Source: Phellopilus nigrolimitatus (lineage: Eukaryota; Basidiomycota; Agaricomycetes; Hymenochaetales; Hymenochaetaceae). Taken from it: a stretch of 64,000 nt of DNA. The notes under the pieces are model-generated. The model did no database searches, was not told the DNA's origin, and saw only the letters and a program-made list of their open reading frames with translations. The stretch covers positions 186,001 through 250,000 of the forward strand of contig JAJOHG010000046.1 of NCBI GenBank assembly GCA_021029095.1, in the 5' to 3' direction. A program made the translations under genes and the position numbers. Positions 23,120 to 35,240 of the stretch are shown one piece after another; position 1 is the first letter of the stretch, and every line of letters begins with the position of its first letter.

Positions 23120-23881
23120 ATGAATCGTTTAGGAGGCGTCGGTCTTGCTGCACTCGAGAGACATCGCGATTCTGAGCGCTCGTTCGCCAACTTATCCAAC
23201 ACCATCTCGCGCTCCCAGGTCGACAACCTACGTTCTCAGCTCACTCAGTTTCGTTCTGCTCTCGCACACTTTGCGTCGACACACCGCGACAAGATCAAGC
23301 GCGACCCAGCCTTCCGCCATGCCTTTAGCCAGATGTGTGCGAACATCGGTGTCGACCCGCTCGCGGACGGCGACGGCGGGCGCAAGGGTGCTGGCGGATG
23401 GTGGTCAGAAATCCTGGGGCTGGGTGACTGGAACCTCGAGCTCGGTGTGCAGATCGTAGACATCTGCGTGAGCACACGCGAGCGCAACGGCGGGCTCATC
23501 GAGATGGCAGAGCTCGTGCGCCTTCTCGGCAAGCTGCGCGGGTCCTCCAGCGCGACCGAGGAGGACGTCATACGCAGCATCAAGACGCTCAAACCACTCG
23601 GCGCAGGCTACGAAGTCCTTGACATTGGTGGACGTCGGATGGTTAGGAGCGTCACAAAGGAGCTCGACGCTGACCAGAGCGTGATACTTTCCGTCGCTCG
23701 AGAAACAGGCGGGCGTATCACAGAGAGCACGCTTGTTGAAAAGAAAAGCTGGACGCGAGACCGAGCGCATGCGTCACTGGAAAACATGCTTCTGAGAGAT
23801 GGGCTATGCTGGCTCGACGAGCAGGATGAACAGCTTGGTCGATCTTATTGGATAGTTTCGGTAATGCAATGGGATGAATGA
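23120..23881 (+). CDS. SNF8: ESCRT-II subunit SNF8/VPS22
   Basis: Endosomal sorting protein that forms the ESCRT-II core with VPS36 and two VPS25 and acts in multivesicular body formation. One uninterrupted exon, 253 aa, the usual length. The start MNRLGGVGLAAL, the helical hairpin with LRSQLTQFRSALAHFAS, the FRHAFSQMCANIGVDPLA segment, WWSEILGLGDWNLELGVQIVDIC and the two C-terminal winged-helix parts (EEDVIRSIKTLKPLGAGYEV, LLRDGLCWLDEQ) are all classical. It is the only clearly intronless conserved gene of this size in the window. Confidence 0.96.
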   Translation: MNRLGGVGLAALERHRDSERSFANLSNTISRSQVDNLRSQLTQFRSALAHFASTHRDKIKRDPAFRHAFSQMCANIGVDPLADGDGGRKGAGGWWSEILGLGDWNLELGVQIVDICVSTRERNGGLIEMAELVRLLGKLRGSSSATEEDVIRSIKTLKPLGAGYEVLDIGGRRMVRSVTKELDADQSVILSVARETGGRITESTLVEKKSWTRDRAHASLENMLLRDGLCWLDEQDEQLGRSYWIVSVMQWDE

Positions 23882-25253
23882 GTGAGTAAATTTGATTTGC
23901 TTCAATCACATACGTGATAAATAATAGATCTTGTTGAAGAGATAGCGAAGAATAAAGGCAAATGTACGGTGCTACGCCTCTTGATTTTCTTTTCTTTCCA
24001 CGCAAGACCTCGAATTAACTCAAGCGAAGTCCTTCTCTGCTCGACTACTATTTCTTCCGTTGCAAAACACTGCTTAGCACAAGCAACTCGTTCTAAAAGA
24101 AGGATACATTATCCCCAACAATCGCGAGCACACCGTGCTTCCTCGCCATAAAGCACGACGGTGGTGGCAGAAGAACCGGGAACATAAAAAAAAATTCCGC
24201 ACTATCATCTCCCGTGCTGTTCTACTTTTCTACGAAGTAGCTACACCACCCGTTTTCCTTAGATGGATTCGTCAGCTAAACCGAAACTAGGACGGAGCTG
24301 AACGCTTTTAGCGGGTCTCCGTATCTTGATTCATTACCCTTCGTTATTTTCAGATCGCGTCGTATTGTAATGGATATTTTTTGACCGCCAGCATATCTTA
24401 ACACGTCTTACGTGGCTACCTGACAATGCACATACCGACGAACCGACGAATCCAACCCGCTCAAAGAGGTCTACCACGCTTTCTCGACCAAACACAAGTG
24501 CTCGCTTATGTCGGACACAACGACGGTCTTCTGGCACTGGCGCTGTCAAGACAAGAGCTTTACTGAAACCAACGTGCGTTACAGGCCGAATGAACTTATA
24601 CAGAGGGATACGGGGCTTCTGAGGATGTTCCGTTGTCTCTACCTGCACACGGTTCCTGCTGCATCGTTCCATGCCCATACCTCTTTGAATTCTTCATGCA
24701 TATATCTTCGTGTCGTCTGCATACTCTCTCCGTTTACATCGTGTTACTTACTAGTGATATTCGATACTTCGTGTATTTTGATCCACCGTTGTTTTCTACC
24801 CATTTGCTTTGGAGTGTCGTCTTTCCCTTAACATTGATTAAACACACCGGCATCCCAAGACATCGCGTCTGTCTCTATCATTTTCCATTCTCTCCCAGTA
24901 GCGCCTCGTCTGCCTTCCTTCCTATTCATTTCGTCCTTGGTTTCCCCTCGAGATCCATCATGCTTCCAATCGCATTCCCAATCTACACGAACTTCCACGA
25001 TTCATACGAAAGATCTACTAGTTTTATCTCATTCGATAGTCATCCTCTGTCTTTTCACTGTCCCGAGTCAGTGCGAGTGTCCATCTCATAGTCTGTGTTT
25101 ATCTGAACCCCGCTGTCTTGTCGTTTGATACTTGCCGAACCACAATGATAAGTTAGTAGATGTTGGAAAGGGTGGATAGATTTGTTTGTTGAAAGAAAGA
25201 AAAGTTACGCGAGGCAAGAAATCCCTTTCAGTAAATAGAGTTTCTTGTGGCAC
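23882..25253. other. Intergenic
   Basis: Pyrimidine-rich DNA at about 24650-25090 gives an open frame of 152 codons without recognisable domain. No supported gene. Confidence 0.55.
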
Positions 25254-26949
25254 GTGATATCGACGCGTATTTTGGAGCTCCGATGATAGTTTCGAACTCC
25301 GCACAAGCTATAGCGTTGCGTGGTATGAACATCAGATAAGACCTCTTGTAAGACAGGAGTCCCGTTTTCGAGCTATGCAAATATGATAGGCGTGGAAATT
25401 TGTCCCCCTCCCCTAAACAGGGAAATAAATCTGCTGCCGTCAGTTCTGTTCATGCAATAAAATGGCTGCGATAAATTTGTTCAGCTGTGCATAGCATTCA
25501 TTGCAGAAGGATTGTTTTGAGAGTATGCAACAATACCGCTAGTTTATGTGGGCTAAGCTGCTTCGTACCATAGAGAATGACGAGTGGCATTACAACGGGA
25601 CACGCACGGGTGCTGGCTTCCTTATTTAGAGCGGACGGGAGGCAAAAAGGTAACTCACTTTCTCAGGCGCACAAATCTGCTTTATGCATACTAAAGTAGA
25701 GTTCGACTTCTCGATTGGGATCGAATGAGCACGAACGAGAAATGAGATGAGATGCGTAGGTAGATCATCACATTCAAAAGCTTGACTGTTCTCGGACGTG
25801 CGGAGCACCGAGCGCATCGCTCTTTTCACCAGCGCACTGCCTTGAGAGCCAGTTTTCGCTCTTTGAGTATCCTTCAAGGCAATCACGAGACAATGTGTTT
25901 ATCTGTCAAAGCGCGTCTTGCTGCTCTTTCGACCCAAAAGAGTCATGCGTGCATCGGCGCTTCTTTTTCCCTTACACCGGAAAATCTTCTTTATTCCAGA
26001 CATTGTGGCTGCTGCGTCACCTTATGCTTTGGGGGAATTTTTTCTGGGCACGTTCTTTATTGTGGGAAGGGACCCTAACCACCGAAGAAAGCGCGTTGTG
26101 AAGATGCTGACATAGTCTTTTGTCTGTCTGGTCATCTCTCGATTTGCATCTAAGGTGACGAAGGACATAATTTCATTGCGTGATATTGCAAATTATGGAT
26201 AACAATATCAGCGCTTTGTGGTATAAAGACATGAGGCGTGTGAATGTCTAACAGCGTCTAAGCGTCTATACACTTACACTAAACAGTACGTTCGACATGG
26301 TTACGAAGATAAGATATCTGCAATTAGAAAGGCAAATACACGTCTTGAATGGTCTGCCAGCGATGACTGCGCATACTTCCAAGTGAGCGAAACAGACTCA
26401 TCCCTGTGAAGCGTAGTATCCATAAAAATTCGGCGTTTCATCTGTACAATCCTCGTCGGTACTACCATTAGGACTTCACGTAACCTCGGACCGTGTTGTG
26501 CAGAACCCTGCCAGTGGCTTCATTAATCGGAGCGCCCCGCCGAGCAAAACGGCCTGTCTCATTCTTCATCATCAGGGTCCAAGCGACAAAAGATTAAACA
26601 CACAGCACGTCTCGACTGGCTCCATACACGAGGCTGAGCGAGAATAATAGAAGAAGACGCGAACAATGGCGGCTGCGAAGCAGACCCGCTTGACCGGTCA
26701 GCGATGTGGCTGGATTTCCTGATTCGGCATGCGATCGTGACGGACGCGACAATGAATGTCACGCATTTGCCTTTTCGAACTCCAACCACCATCTCACCAG
26801 CCACAGTGCACACAGCACGAGGCACGCAGACTAGCCAGCCACAGGACTCTTTGTGTCCTCGTTCAGGGTAGCTTAAAAGGAGCGAATAAACGGTAAGCCA
26901 ACATCCGCTCTCCCCTCTCCGTACTCTTACTGACTTGCATCTTTTCACT
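25254..26949 (+). repeat. FunK1 upstream module, copy at FunK1 copy 2
   Basis: About 1.7 kb before FunK1 copy 2 is homologous to 44845-46530 (before copy 4) and its mirror before copy 3. Best preserved blocks are at about 25254-25350, 25970-26030 and 26550-26900. Indels between the copies are not multiples of three and open frames differ, so this looks like shared non-coding DNA duplicated with the kinase. Confidence 0.8.
26871..26900 (+). promoter_or_regulatory. Core promoter element of FunK1 copy 2
   Basis: AAAAGGAGCGAATAAACGG lies about 70 bp before the ATG at 26950 and is unchanged before copies 3 and 4, with a TATA-like TTAAAAGG. Confidence 0.5.
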
Positions 26950-29814
26950 ATGGCTGAACCTTCTGCTGCAGACCAGCCTACTCAGCACGTCGCCTCTGCG
27001 TGAGCTCGCCGCGTCCTTGTCTATTTTTCTCATGTGTGAACTAATGCCAAATTCTCTGATCACAGGGAATTACCAACCTTTGAACTCGACGACGAAGACG
27101 AAGGCCCGCCCCGCCGGTAAGCCGACGCTTTTAATCTTTATCGTGCTCACCATTGAGCTGTAAATTCTCACATATAGTAAATATCCCGGAAACGTAGCCG
27201 ATAAACGAAGTAAGACGACACCTTACTCCGTTAAGACTGGAGACCTGTTTCTGCCCAAAGCACTCCTGCTTCAGCCTCAGACCTACAACAACATGGGCGC
27301 CAAACTGCTTAAGGAAGTCGAGAGCTCCAAGCTCAATGATGTTCCTGGCCTTCTTGAAAGAAAGTTCTCCAACGCCGTGCTCGAACGTGGCGTAGGACAC
27401 CCCGTTGATATTTCCGCCATCTTTGCGGGACTAAAGGCTAAGGGAGTAGGGATTGGCGGTTATCTCCCGCTCAAAAAACGTCCTGATTACGAGGCGCCTG
27501 GGTCGTGGTCGCACTGGCTTATGGCGTCCAAAAACAAATCTCGCGAATCAAAGGTTGCACACTACGTGAATATGATGATGTGCAGAATCGAAGAACTGTT
27601 TCCCACCTTGAGGCGCGACAAACCTCGTGAGTTCGATGCTCGCTTCACCAACTCTGCACCAGCCAATGCACCCGTGCAATGTCTACGCAAACCAGACATG
27701 GTTCTCCTCGATCAAAATGACGCGAAGAAAGAAGTAGTCGCCTGGAATCAGATACGTTGTACTTGGGAGTTGAAGGTTCTTTCAGAACCGATTGCACCCG
27801 CGCAGCGCAAGAAGGTTTTCGAGCAACTCTTGCAGTCTGCACGCCTAATTTTTGCCTCTCAATCTAATCGCCGCTTCGTTTGCGGCATGACAATGCTGAA
27901 CGATGATGCGAAATTCTACATTTTCGACAGAACGGGCGTGATCTCTTCCGAGAGCTTCAACATACATATGGAGCCTGAAAAGTTCCTTCGAGCCGTTCTC
28001 GGGTTCTTTCTTGCAGATGACACCGATATAGGCTTGGATCCTTCGATCATGTACGAGGGAGGGAAACGTTTTATGACAGTGGCCGGCATCAAATACGAAA
28101 TCCAAAGGGAAATCTATGTTGAGTCGTGTATTCGCGGAAGGGGGACGGTCTGCTTCCTCGCCTTGCATGACGATAAGGAATACGTCATCAAAGACTCTTG
28201 GGTCGACAACTCTCGTCAAGTTTTCGAGCACGAAATGCTGGAGCGCGTCAAACACGTAGATGGTGTACCTACCTATGATCGCACACGAACGTATAAAGAT
28301 ACACGGTACGATGGATACCACAGCGATTGATAGGGCTTTCCTTAATGATCCCGAGATTGTAAATGCGGTGAACCCTGTCCTCAAAAACGAGTGGATGAAA
28401 GCGAAGAAGAAGGCAGAGACTCGGGAGCATCAGCGCATCGTAATTGAGCCCTTCGGAGAACGTCTAGAGAATTTCAGTTGCCTGTACGAACTAGTGTTGG
28501 CTGTCAGGACTATCATCTGGAGTGAGTTGTTGATTGTTTATTACTATTACTATATTAGTTCTCAACGCAGCTTTTTCCCGTAGTCATCGAGAAACTCGCG
28601 GACGAAGGAGTTCTGCATCGAGACATCAGCCTTCGAAACATCATTCTTGCGAAGCAAGGCGGTGACTTCCGAAAGGCTCTTCTTATCGACTTTGACTATG
28701 CTATTGACCTGGAAACCCAGCTGCTCGGACCAGCGAAAGGAAACCGAACGGTACGCTTTGAATCTGTATCTATCAATCGATTCATCTTTTTAATTCGATT
28801 TTTCAGGGTACTTTGCCATTCATGGCCATCGAGGTTATGCAATCCAACGATGACGGCGACCCCATGTTTCCCCACGCGTACTATCACGATCTGGAGTCTC
28901 TCTTCTATATTCTGTGCTGGATCTGCACAATTCTTGAAGGGCCGTACAACAAGGAGCGGAAGACAGACGCTTTCGATTTCGGAATGTCGGAAATCACGAA
29001 ATGGGCCGGTTTGGACATTCCCAACGCTAAGCTTGACCACATTTGGCGAGGGAAGCAGGGCATTATGAATCACGTAACTTCCTTTAAAAGACTAGTATCT
29101 GACCAGGTTGCGCCTTACTTTTCCGACTTAAAGGATTGCCTCTTGCGCCTTCGTGCTACTCTTTTCCCGAATCAGGAAGAGGACATTGAAACGCTCGAGG
29201 ATGCGATTAAATCAGTGGAAGAAGAAATGAAAAAAGCTCCGGAGGACCGAAGCAAGTCGACCCTCGCAAAGAAGAAATTCATTCCCCTTTCAAGACGAAA
29301 GCGGGATGAGCTCTTCGCTGATTTGTATAAAATCCTGGACGACACCTTGACAGATCTGAAGAACACGGGCAAGGATCAACCTGAAGTCCGCCCACCTGAA
29401 TTGGACCGCACTCCGAATGCATTCCTTGACGGCCTCGTTCAAAATGCAGCTTCTAGGGTCAAGTTTACCAGGCACGGAAAAGACGGTAAAAAGGAAGAAA
29501 CCATAGAAGAGGAGGACGAAGATATAGATATGAGTAAACCAGCTTGGTTGAAAACGAGCGCAGCTGATGAGGAAGAGAACGGAGATTCCAGCGGAGACGA
29601 GGTGGCCGAATTGGTGCGTGACGAAGGCGTAAATAAGGCCTTGAGAAAGGTTACAAGCGGTAACTACTCGTTGTCTGCGTTTCCACTAAACGCAACAACA
29701 TCCACATCCACAAGCTCGAAGAGGGGCTTGGAGGACACTGAAGAAGGAGACGGAGAAGATACCGACGCCGGTGGTGTAGAAGAGTCGGAACCAAAGCGCC
29801 TGAGGCAGGAATAA
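26950..29814 (+). pseudogene. FunK1 fungal-type protein kinase, copy 2 (one frameshift)
   Basis: Exons: 26950-26999, 27066-27116, 27178-28521, 28584-28749, 28807-29814. The first two exons encode an N-terminus unlike that of the other copies (MAEPSAADQP, acidic DDEDEGPP). The N-lobe lysine strand (YVIKDSW), catalytic loop LHRDISLRNIILAK, DFD, GTLPFMAIE and YYHDLESLFYILCWICT are present. The long acidic C-terminal tail differs from copies 1, 3 and 4. One extra base at about 28274, after GVPT, shifts frame between the N-lobe and the helix that follows; all else is open. This could be a recent inactivation or a sequence error. Most divergent of the complete copies. Confidence 0.85.
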
Positions 29815-31330
29815 GCTTCGGCCGGAGATGATTGACTTAAGGCGACAGATGATCACTGGATGATACTATCGCGACAATACATATTCATTCCGGAATTCAC
29901 TATGCAACACTCTGGTTTCGGTTTCATGCACAGAATTGTGCTCTGAACACATGCCTACATCTTATAATATTTCTCGTCCTTACATATGTACTTATTGCTT
30001 TACGACTGCACACAATATAATATTTATAATAATCGCATAGTCATAAGTATGAACGTCTGACTTCAACTCGTAAGTAGCACTCAGCAGATACGTATATATA
30101 ATCTAAACAGCGCCCGCGAGGAGACCTGCCACGCCGCAATGCACGATCGCCAGTCGAGCGAAATCTGCTCTACTATGACCGTAATTAGCTAATTTCTACT
30201 CGAGTCCGTTACACGAAAATGATTCTGAAGGTAATAATTTGAAAGCTAATTTGCACGGCTCAGAATCTACGATAACGAAGATCGGAGGAAGGCTTTGATA
30301 AGATTCTTAACAACTCTGTACATGATCACTAGGCGGTAAGGAAGATATCAAGAGGGAAAAGCGGACTAAAGGCGAAGAAAGCGAGGGAAAGGAGGTTCTG
30401 CATTCGGAGGAGGGAAAAAAGAATGTGGTAGTACTAGTGTGATCTTCCGCGGCTGACATGAACGACTTTGGATGATGTAGGCCTTCCAAAAAGCCACTCC
30501 GATACATGCAAGCTTCGAAGCATGCGGGTGACCAAAGCTTCCGCCTTCCCCTCCTATTACGACCATGAGCCTTTCCATATCGAAGAGTAGAATTTCGATA
30601 TAGTACTGAAGCTTGCTCGTTATGTATCCAACCTGCATATATACGCCTTGAGTGAGGTGAGGTCGTCACGCTCAAGCTCTTTCGTCTGGCCTGAGTCCGA
30701 TTTCTTGTCGCCATATTCAGAGCAGTTATAATCATTACCGAAGCGCTTGTACGGTATTTGCAGAAGAGCATACATATCCTCAGAAGAGACTATCCAGCTA
30801 TCGCGACAGTAACGTCGGTACATGCACTTGGCGTAGAGCACGAAACACTCCATTGACTCTATGTTTCCTGGGAGTAGGTCGCAGGTTGATGGCGAATTAT
30901 GTGCTGACGATGCCATACTTCTGTCTGACTCATCAACTATACGTTCTCGTAAGAGAATCGTAATGAGATTTATGGCACTGAGACAGTCATTGTCAGCGAG
31001 AGCCCAGCAGTACACCGCCCGCGGATGGGCGCGATGACATTCATGAAACGGACCAGCCCATGTGCACTAAATGGTACAGGAAATAAAGGTAGAATGCGAC
31101 AGTCCGACTTCTCTTATCTTCTTATCGCTGACGTTGTGGCTCATGACTAAGAAGTCAAGGAAATGCAGTAAAAATAACTCCCTTAGTACAACACACCCAC
31201 TTTCAAGATGTCTGTGCTCCCCGATTTTGCACTTATCCTTGACATACGAAATGTGCATCCTCTGCATATTGTCTTCCGCATATACGCTGTACATGTAGTT
31301 TCATTTATATAGCTTAGCATTAGCATTAGA
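29815..31330. other. Intergenic with one unexplained minus-strand open stretch
   Basis: A minus-strand open stretch of about 131 codons (30620-31015) encodes VYCWALADNDCLSAINLITILL and a cysteine/tyrosine-rich middle, but no ATG at a sensible place, no splice partner and no domain I can name. It may be a remnant of a BTB-like or other regulatory protein. Nothing else seen. Confidence 0.4.
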
Positions 31331-31483
31331 AAAGAGAGTTCAGATGATTCAAGAATGGCGTGCACTGACGACAACGGTCGAAGGTCTGCTGCTACGTACA
31401 TCATCAGCTGCGCTTTCCCATGTCTTATTCATCACAGCGCTCGCCCGACCTTGCTCGCAAAGCATGGAAAGCATCTGAGCGGC

Positions 31484-31490
31484 TATATAA
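31484..31490 (+). promoter_or_regulatory. TATA box of the right asaB-like gene
   Basis: TATATAA, 86-92 bp before the ATG at 31576, at the same place as in the left copy. Confidence 0.6.
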
Positions 31491-31575
31491 GACGCTGAAC
31501 AGAGCTCGAAAGAATAACAAGCCAAGTCTCCAACCACTAGCAACTCGCATATCAATCACTCTTAAGTTGGATATC

Positions 31576-32530
31576 ATGGCCACCGCCGGAGTACTCACCC
31601 CGCACGATGTATCTACGTCGCTCAACTATTACGCCCCCGTAGGCGATGAGGCGCCCTTCAGCTACACGCGGGACCCGCCCGCGGGGAAGCCGAAGACCAA
31701 TATCGGCACCGACGCACACCCCGCCGTGATCCACGACGCGCGGGGGAAGGAGGACACCGTCGGCCTCGACAAGACCGGCTTCCAATTTGTAAAGCACGAG
31801 AGCGTGGAGAAGGACTTCCTCGACGAGGAGCGCATTAAGACGGTGTACTATAAAGAGGTCGAGGAGCTCCTGAAGCGCGAGACGGGCGCAAAGCGTATCT
31901 TCATTTTCGACCACACCATCAGGTGAGTGGCGACCAAACCTCGAGCAAACTGTTCGCTAATAACGTTCGCCAGGCGCAACTACTCGGATAACCCAGAAAA
32001 CGATGCGCCAGGCATCCGCGGACCCGGGGTAAGCCACGTCAACCTGTCTATGTCTTCAACCGGCTTCCTCACGCTGCCCGGCCCTCCAGGAACGTGTGCA
32101 CATTGACCAAACGTTCGAGGCGTCCGTCGCGCGCGTGCACCGGCACCTCGGCGACGAAGCCGAGCGGCTGCTCAAGTCGCGTGTGCGCCTCATCAACGTC
32201 TGGCGGCCGATCGGGCACCCGGTCGCGCACAAGCCGCTCGCGGTCGCGGACTGGCGCACGCTCGACGTCGAGCGCGACCTCGTGTCCGTGCAACTGATCT
32301 ATCCGGACTTTGTCGGCCACACGTTCTCGGTGAAGCACAGCCCCGCGCTGCAGTGGTACTTCCTGAGCGAGCAGAAGCCGGACGAGGTCACGCTGATCAA
32401 GTGCTTCGACTCCGACGTGGGCAAGGCGCGCCTGACGCCGCACACTGCGTTCACGGACAAGACGAGCCCTGCGAGCGCGCCGAAGAGGCAGTCGATCGAG
32501 GTGAGGGCGCTGGTCTTCGATGCCGAGTGA
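31576..32530 (+). CDS. asaB/CmcJ-type hydroxylase/desaturase family protein, right copy
   Basis: Predicted 280 aa, exons 31576-31922, 31974-32028, 32090-32530, identical in exon lengths to the left copy. Same motifs: YTRDPPAGKP, FDHTIRR, VARVHRHLGDEAERLL, INVWRPI, DWRTLDV and SIEVRALVFD. Both introns are GT-AG here. Frame and motifs are intact, so both copies appear to be under constraint. Substrate unknown; the family is linked to secondary metabolism, but no partner enzymes are nearby. Confidence 0.87.
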
Positions 32531-32984
32531 AAAAGGGCTGGACGATCTCAGCGTATTGTGAAGCAAATAACCTGTACTGTTAGAACGAATCGTATGTAAA
32601 ACGTTATGCGAAGCACTGCTTTTTCCCGGGCGCCAAGGAGTTACGATGCACATTGAGTATTATCGTCCACGAAAGCAGCCTTCATCTCTGGAAAAACGAT
32701 ATTTAGCTTTGATTCCGAAAGCGGACTGCATGGTGCAGCGTTCATTGTTGGCTAACTTGAACTTTGCTTGGAGTGAAGAGGCACTGCAGTAGTAGTTTTT
32801 TTCGGGATGAAAATATGAAGTCAGGACTGCTGGTCGTGGGAACTGTTGAGGCTTAGTCACCTGCTTCATACATGTACATGTATCAACCGAAAAATATACA
32901 AAGTATTCTTGTGTAGAAAGTTATCGTCAAAGGAGATTGATAGATGTACAAGCATTGGAGTGCGCACTATATACCACCATCCTA

Positions 32985-33456
32985 CCCTGCTACCTTCGTC
33001 GTCCACCGTTTCGAAACCTTTGAACGAAATATTGTTGTACTGAAAAATTCTGTTAGAAGCTGTCCTGTTCGCTTACATCATCCAAGCCCTGATTGCTAAT
33101 TGCAAGGTTCACCACTGCTCCGGCATCGAACCGCACCCATGCAATACAAACACTCCGTCGTCTGTCAAGAGAGGTGACAACACAAGCACGCTCTTGTCTC
33201 GCGCGGTCTGCTCGTCGAGGATGACTACTGGCTTGGCGAGGTACTCCGGGAAACGAGTCTGGCGATGGCGTGCGTAGATCTCCGCTGGCTGCTCGCCAAG
33301 TGCCCACTCGGAGTCTGGGACGGGGTGGATATATCCCGGCAAGGGTGGGAACTCTGGGAAATCCTGGGCGGTGTCGAAGACCTGTACGAGCTCGGCGAAG
33401 AGGGCGTTGACTGAAGCACTGGAGACGTATAGGCCGGCGTTGCGTCGCGGAGGCAT
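32985..33456 (-). pseudogene. DUF6924-like gene, broken right copy
   Basis: The first 100 codons match the intact gene at 7912-8416 closely. Near 33120 several bases are missing after FVLHG, which shifts frame and gives an early stop. The downstream part (LAISNQGLDD, intron, second exon) is still recognisable, but the final stop codon is lost. Confidence 0.8.
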
Positions 33457-34033
33457 GGGGATTGTTGCTGGTCTGAGCTTAGGGGTTCTGCTTTGCTTCT
33501 ACTTCGGTGTTTTGGCTAAGATGCATCCGAAATGTCCAATATCCTCCACGTTTCCTCGTCATGTGCATTTCTTGAGGCTCATGTAGGCCTCATTCTGTAT
33601 CTGCCCTTTATCATCGGCCTTACTCATCGGGGCCAAGACTACGACAAGACTGTTTCAGTTGCGCATCATAATTTTCTTTCCGGAGGATCTGGAGGCGCAT
33701 CAACGGCATTCCTTGAAGGCTCGTTACTCGTCCCTAAAATGCTCGTCTCTCATCTCCAAGAGCCTCGTTGTTCATCTGGACCATCCAGGATGTTTGCAGT
33801 TCGTACTATGAAACACCTGCGATATCCGTGCTTGGCCGAAATGCTCTGTTTTCAGAATGCACTAGCAAATGTCATCCGCACGCATGATTCTAATGCTATG
33901 TTCAATGTAGCCTGCTGGACAACATAATGACCGACTGGTGTGGGACTATCGTTGGACGCTGCAGTATAAGAGCTGCAGTATCAGCCTTGAAGATGTTCAG
34001 GGATCATTCGACATTCTTTAACAACTCTACAAG
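33457..34033. other. Intergenic upstream of nuclease A
   Basis: Counterpart of 7333-7911. A 131-codon open frame (33532-33927, +) has no matching frame in the left copy. TATAAGAG at about 33965 could serve nuclease A. Confidence 0.55.
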
Positions 34034-35240
34034 ATGCTGGCTTTCACCATTACTTCTGCTTCCCTTCTCGCAGCTATCATGATTCCCCCGGCAGTGGCGC
34101 AAACGTTCGAACTCGTTTGTCAAGGAAATTCTGGCTACCCTGACGTGTACGTTCTTTCATGCTTGCACGAAACATCAATCACCAAAACTCAATGTGTGAT
34201 TCCGCACAGTTGCGACAATTTTAGTTTCGCGTCGTCTTGTGCCGGGATAACTGGTTTTCTACACTACGACGCTACCAGCGACGCCGGTGATGCGAACCTG
34301 CGCAGAGCGGCTATCGGCTGCACTGGTGCCTCCAACCAGTGCGCTGGCACCGGTACACAGTGCGACGAGTATCCGTACGCGTCTACCTACGATGGCGGCC
34401 TCGGAGTACGTTGATTTTCGTTATAGGCGCGCTAATCGCTCACACGATATTGAAATAATTAGTGTTACCCTGGTGGCTACAATGGACCGGACCAGCTCAT
34501 TCGGCAAGGAACCACACGATGCGCCGATGGCACACAGAACGCTCGTAAGTCTAACCAAAGTTCTTCTTCTTCTGCTGCTCATCGTCAGAATGCAGGTCAC
34601 GGACAGGCTATTGGGCAATTTTACCGCAACATGCTGCAGAATACTAACGGACGGTCTTTGTGAGTTGGCATTACTTAAAGTGACTGCGCGTCATTTGATA
34701 TTTTATTCCAACTCTTTCTTTCTCTGAAAGCCGTAAGCACATTGCCTAAGCTTGTGTGTGCCCGTCTTACCAATGATCGTCTATCTCCAGTCGTCGGATA
34801 CCAGAACGATGCTAGAGGGCCGCTAGGAGAGGCGATCCGCACTCAAGGCACGGCTGCATGTCCCGACGATTCCACTGGGATCTACCGCTACCGCACCACC
34901 CCCGCCAGTGCGTATACACGTCATGTCTCCGACCATCTTGGCCCCTTTCACTTGGACGTGCAGCTCATTAATTTCTTTGTCAGCACCGTCCTGCCCCGCC
35001 CGCGGAAGCAGGCGCCGTGCCAACGACGTCGCCTCAAACTCCACCAACTTGGCGCGCGCTGTCGAAATCCTGATGCATAATGTTACGACGGAGTCGGGAC
35101 GTGTCGTTACGGTTCCGTATAGCAAGGAGAACTCGGACGCAGTGGCGAAATTCTTGGCCGTGGGCCAGCCAATCTGGACGCACCGTGACGATGGAACGGG
35201 TGTTTCGGAAACGATTGTCAGCTCTAATGTGATGGAATGA
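34034..35240 (+). CDS. Secreted NucA/NucB-type deoxyribonuclease-like protein, copy A
   Basis: Predicted 276 aa from seven exons: 34034-34146, 34210-34405, 34463-34544, 34596-34659, 34731-34732, 34791-34907, 34984-35240. Residues 1-22 are a signal peptide. CDEYPYAST lies at residues 89-97, followed by DGGLG-CYPGGYNGP and RHGQAIGQFY; DEYP(Y/F)AST is the signature of the NucA/NucB nucleases, secreted enzymes that degrade DNA. Several cysteines flank the core. The C-terminal part with CPARGSRRRAND and SGRVVTVPYSKEN is shared only with the other copies here. Next to nuclease B on the same strand, 1.6 kb apart. Confidence 0.74.
34731..34732 (+). other. Two-nucleotide microexon (CC) of nuclease A
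   Basis: Context GAAAG-CC-GTAAGC. Left intron 71 nt and right intron 58 nt, both normal lengths here. Needed to keep frame between NGRSF and VGYQN. Confidence 0.7.

Larger units (their letters stand above)
31330..32630. repeat. Inverted segmental duplication, right copy (part 2)
   Basis: Inverted match to 17150-15870 covering the asaB-like gene, its TATA region and 3' flank. Only about 255 bp of unique DNA (32630-32885) separates it from part 1 on this side. Confidence 0.85.

Noticed and set aside
24633..25091. 152-codon open frame after SNF8
   Set aside because: Pyrimidine-rich, low-complexity product without domain or neighbours in frame.
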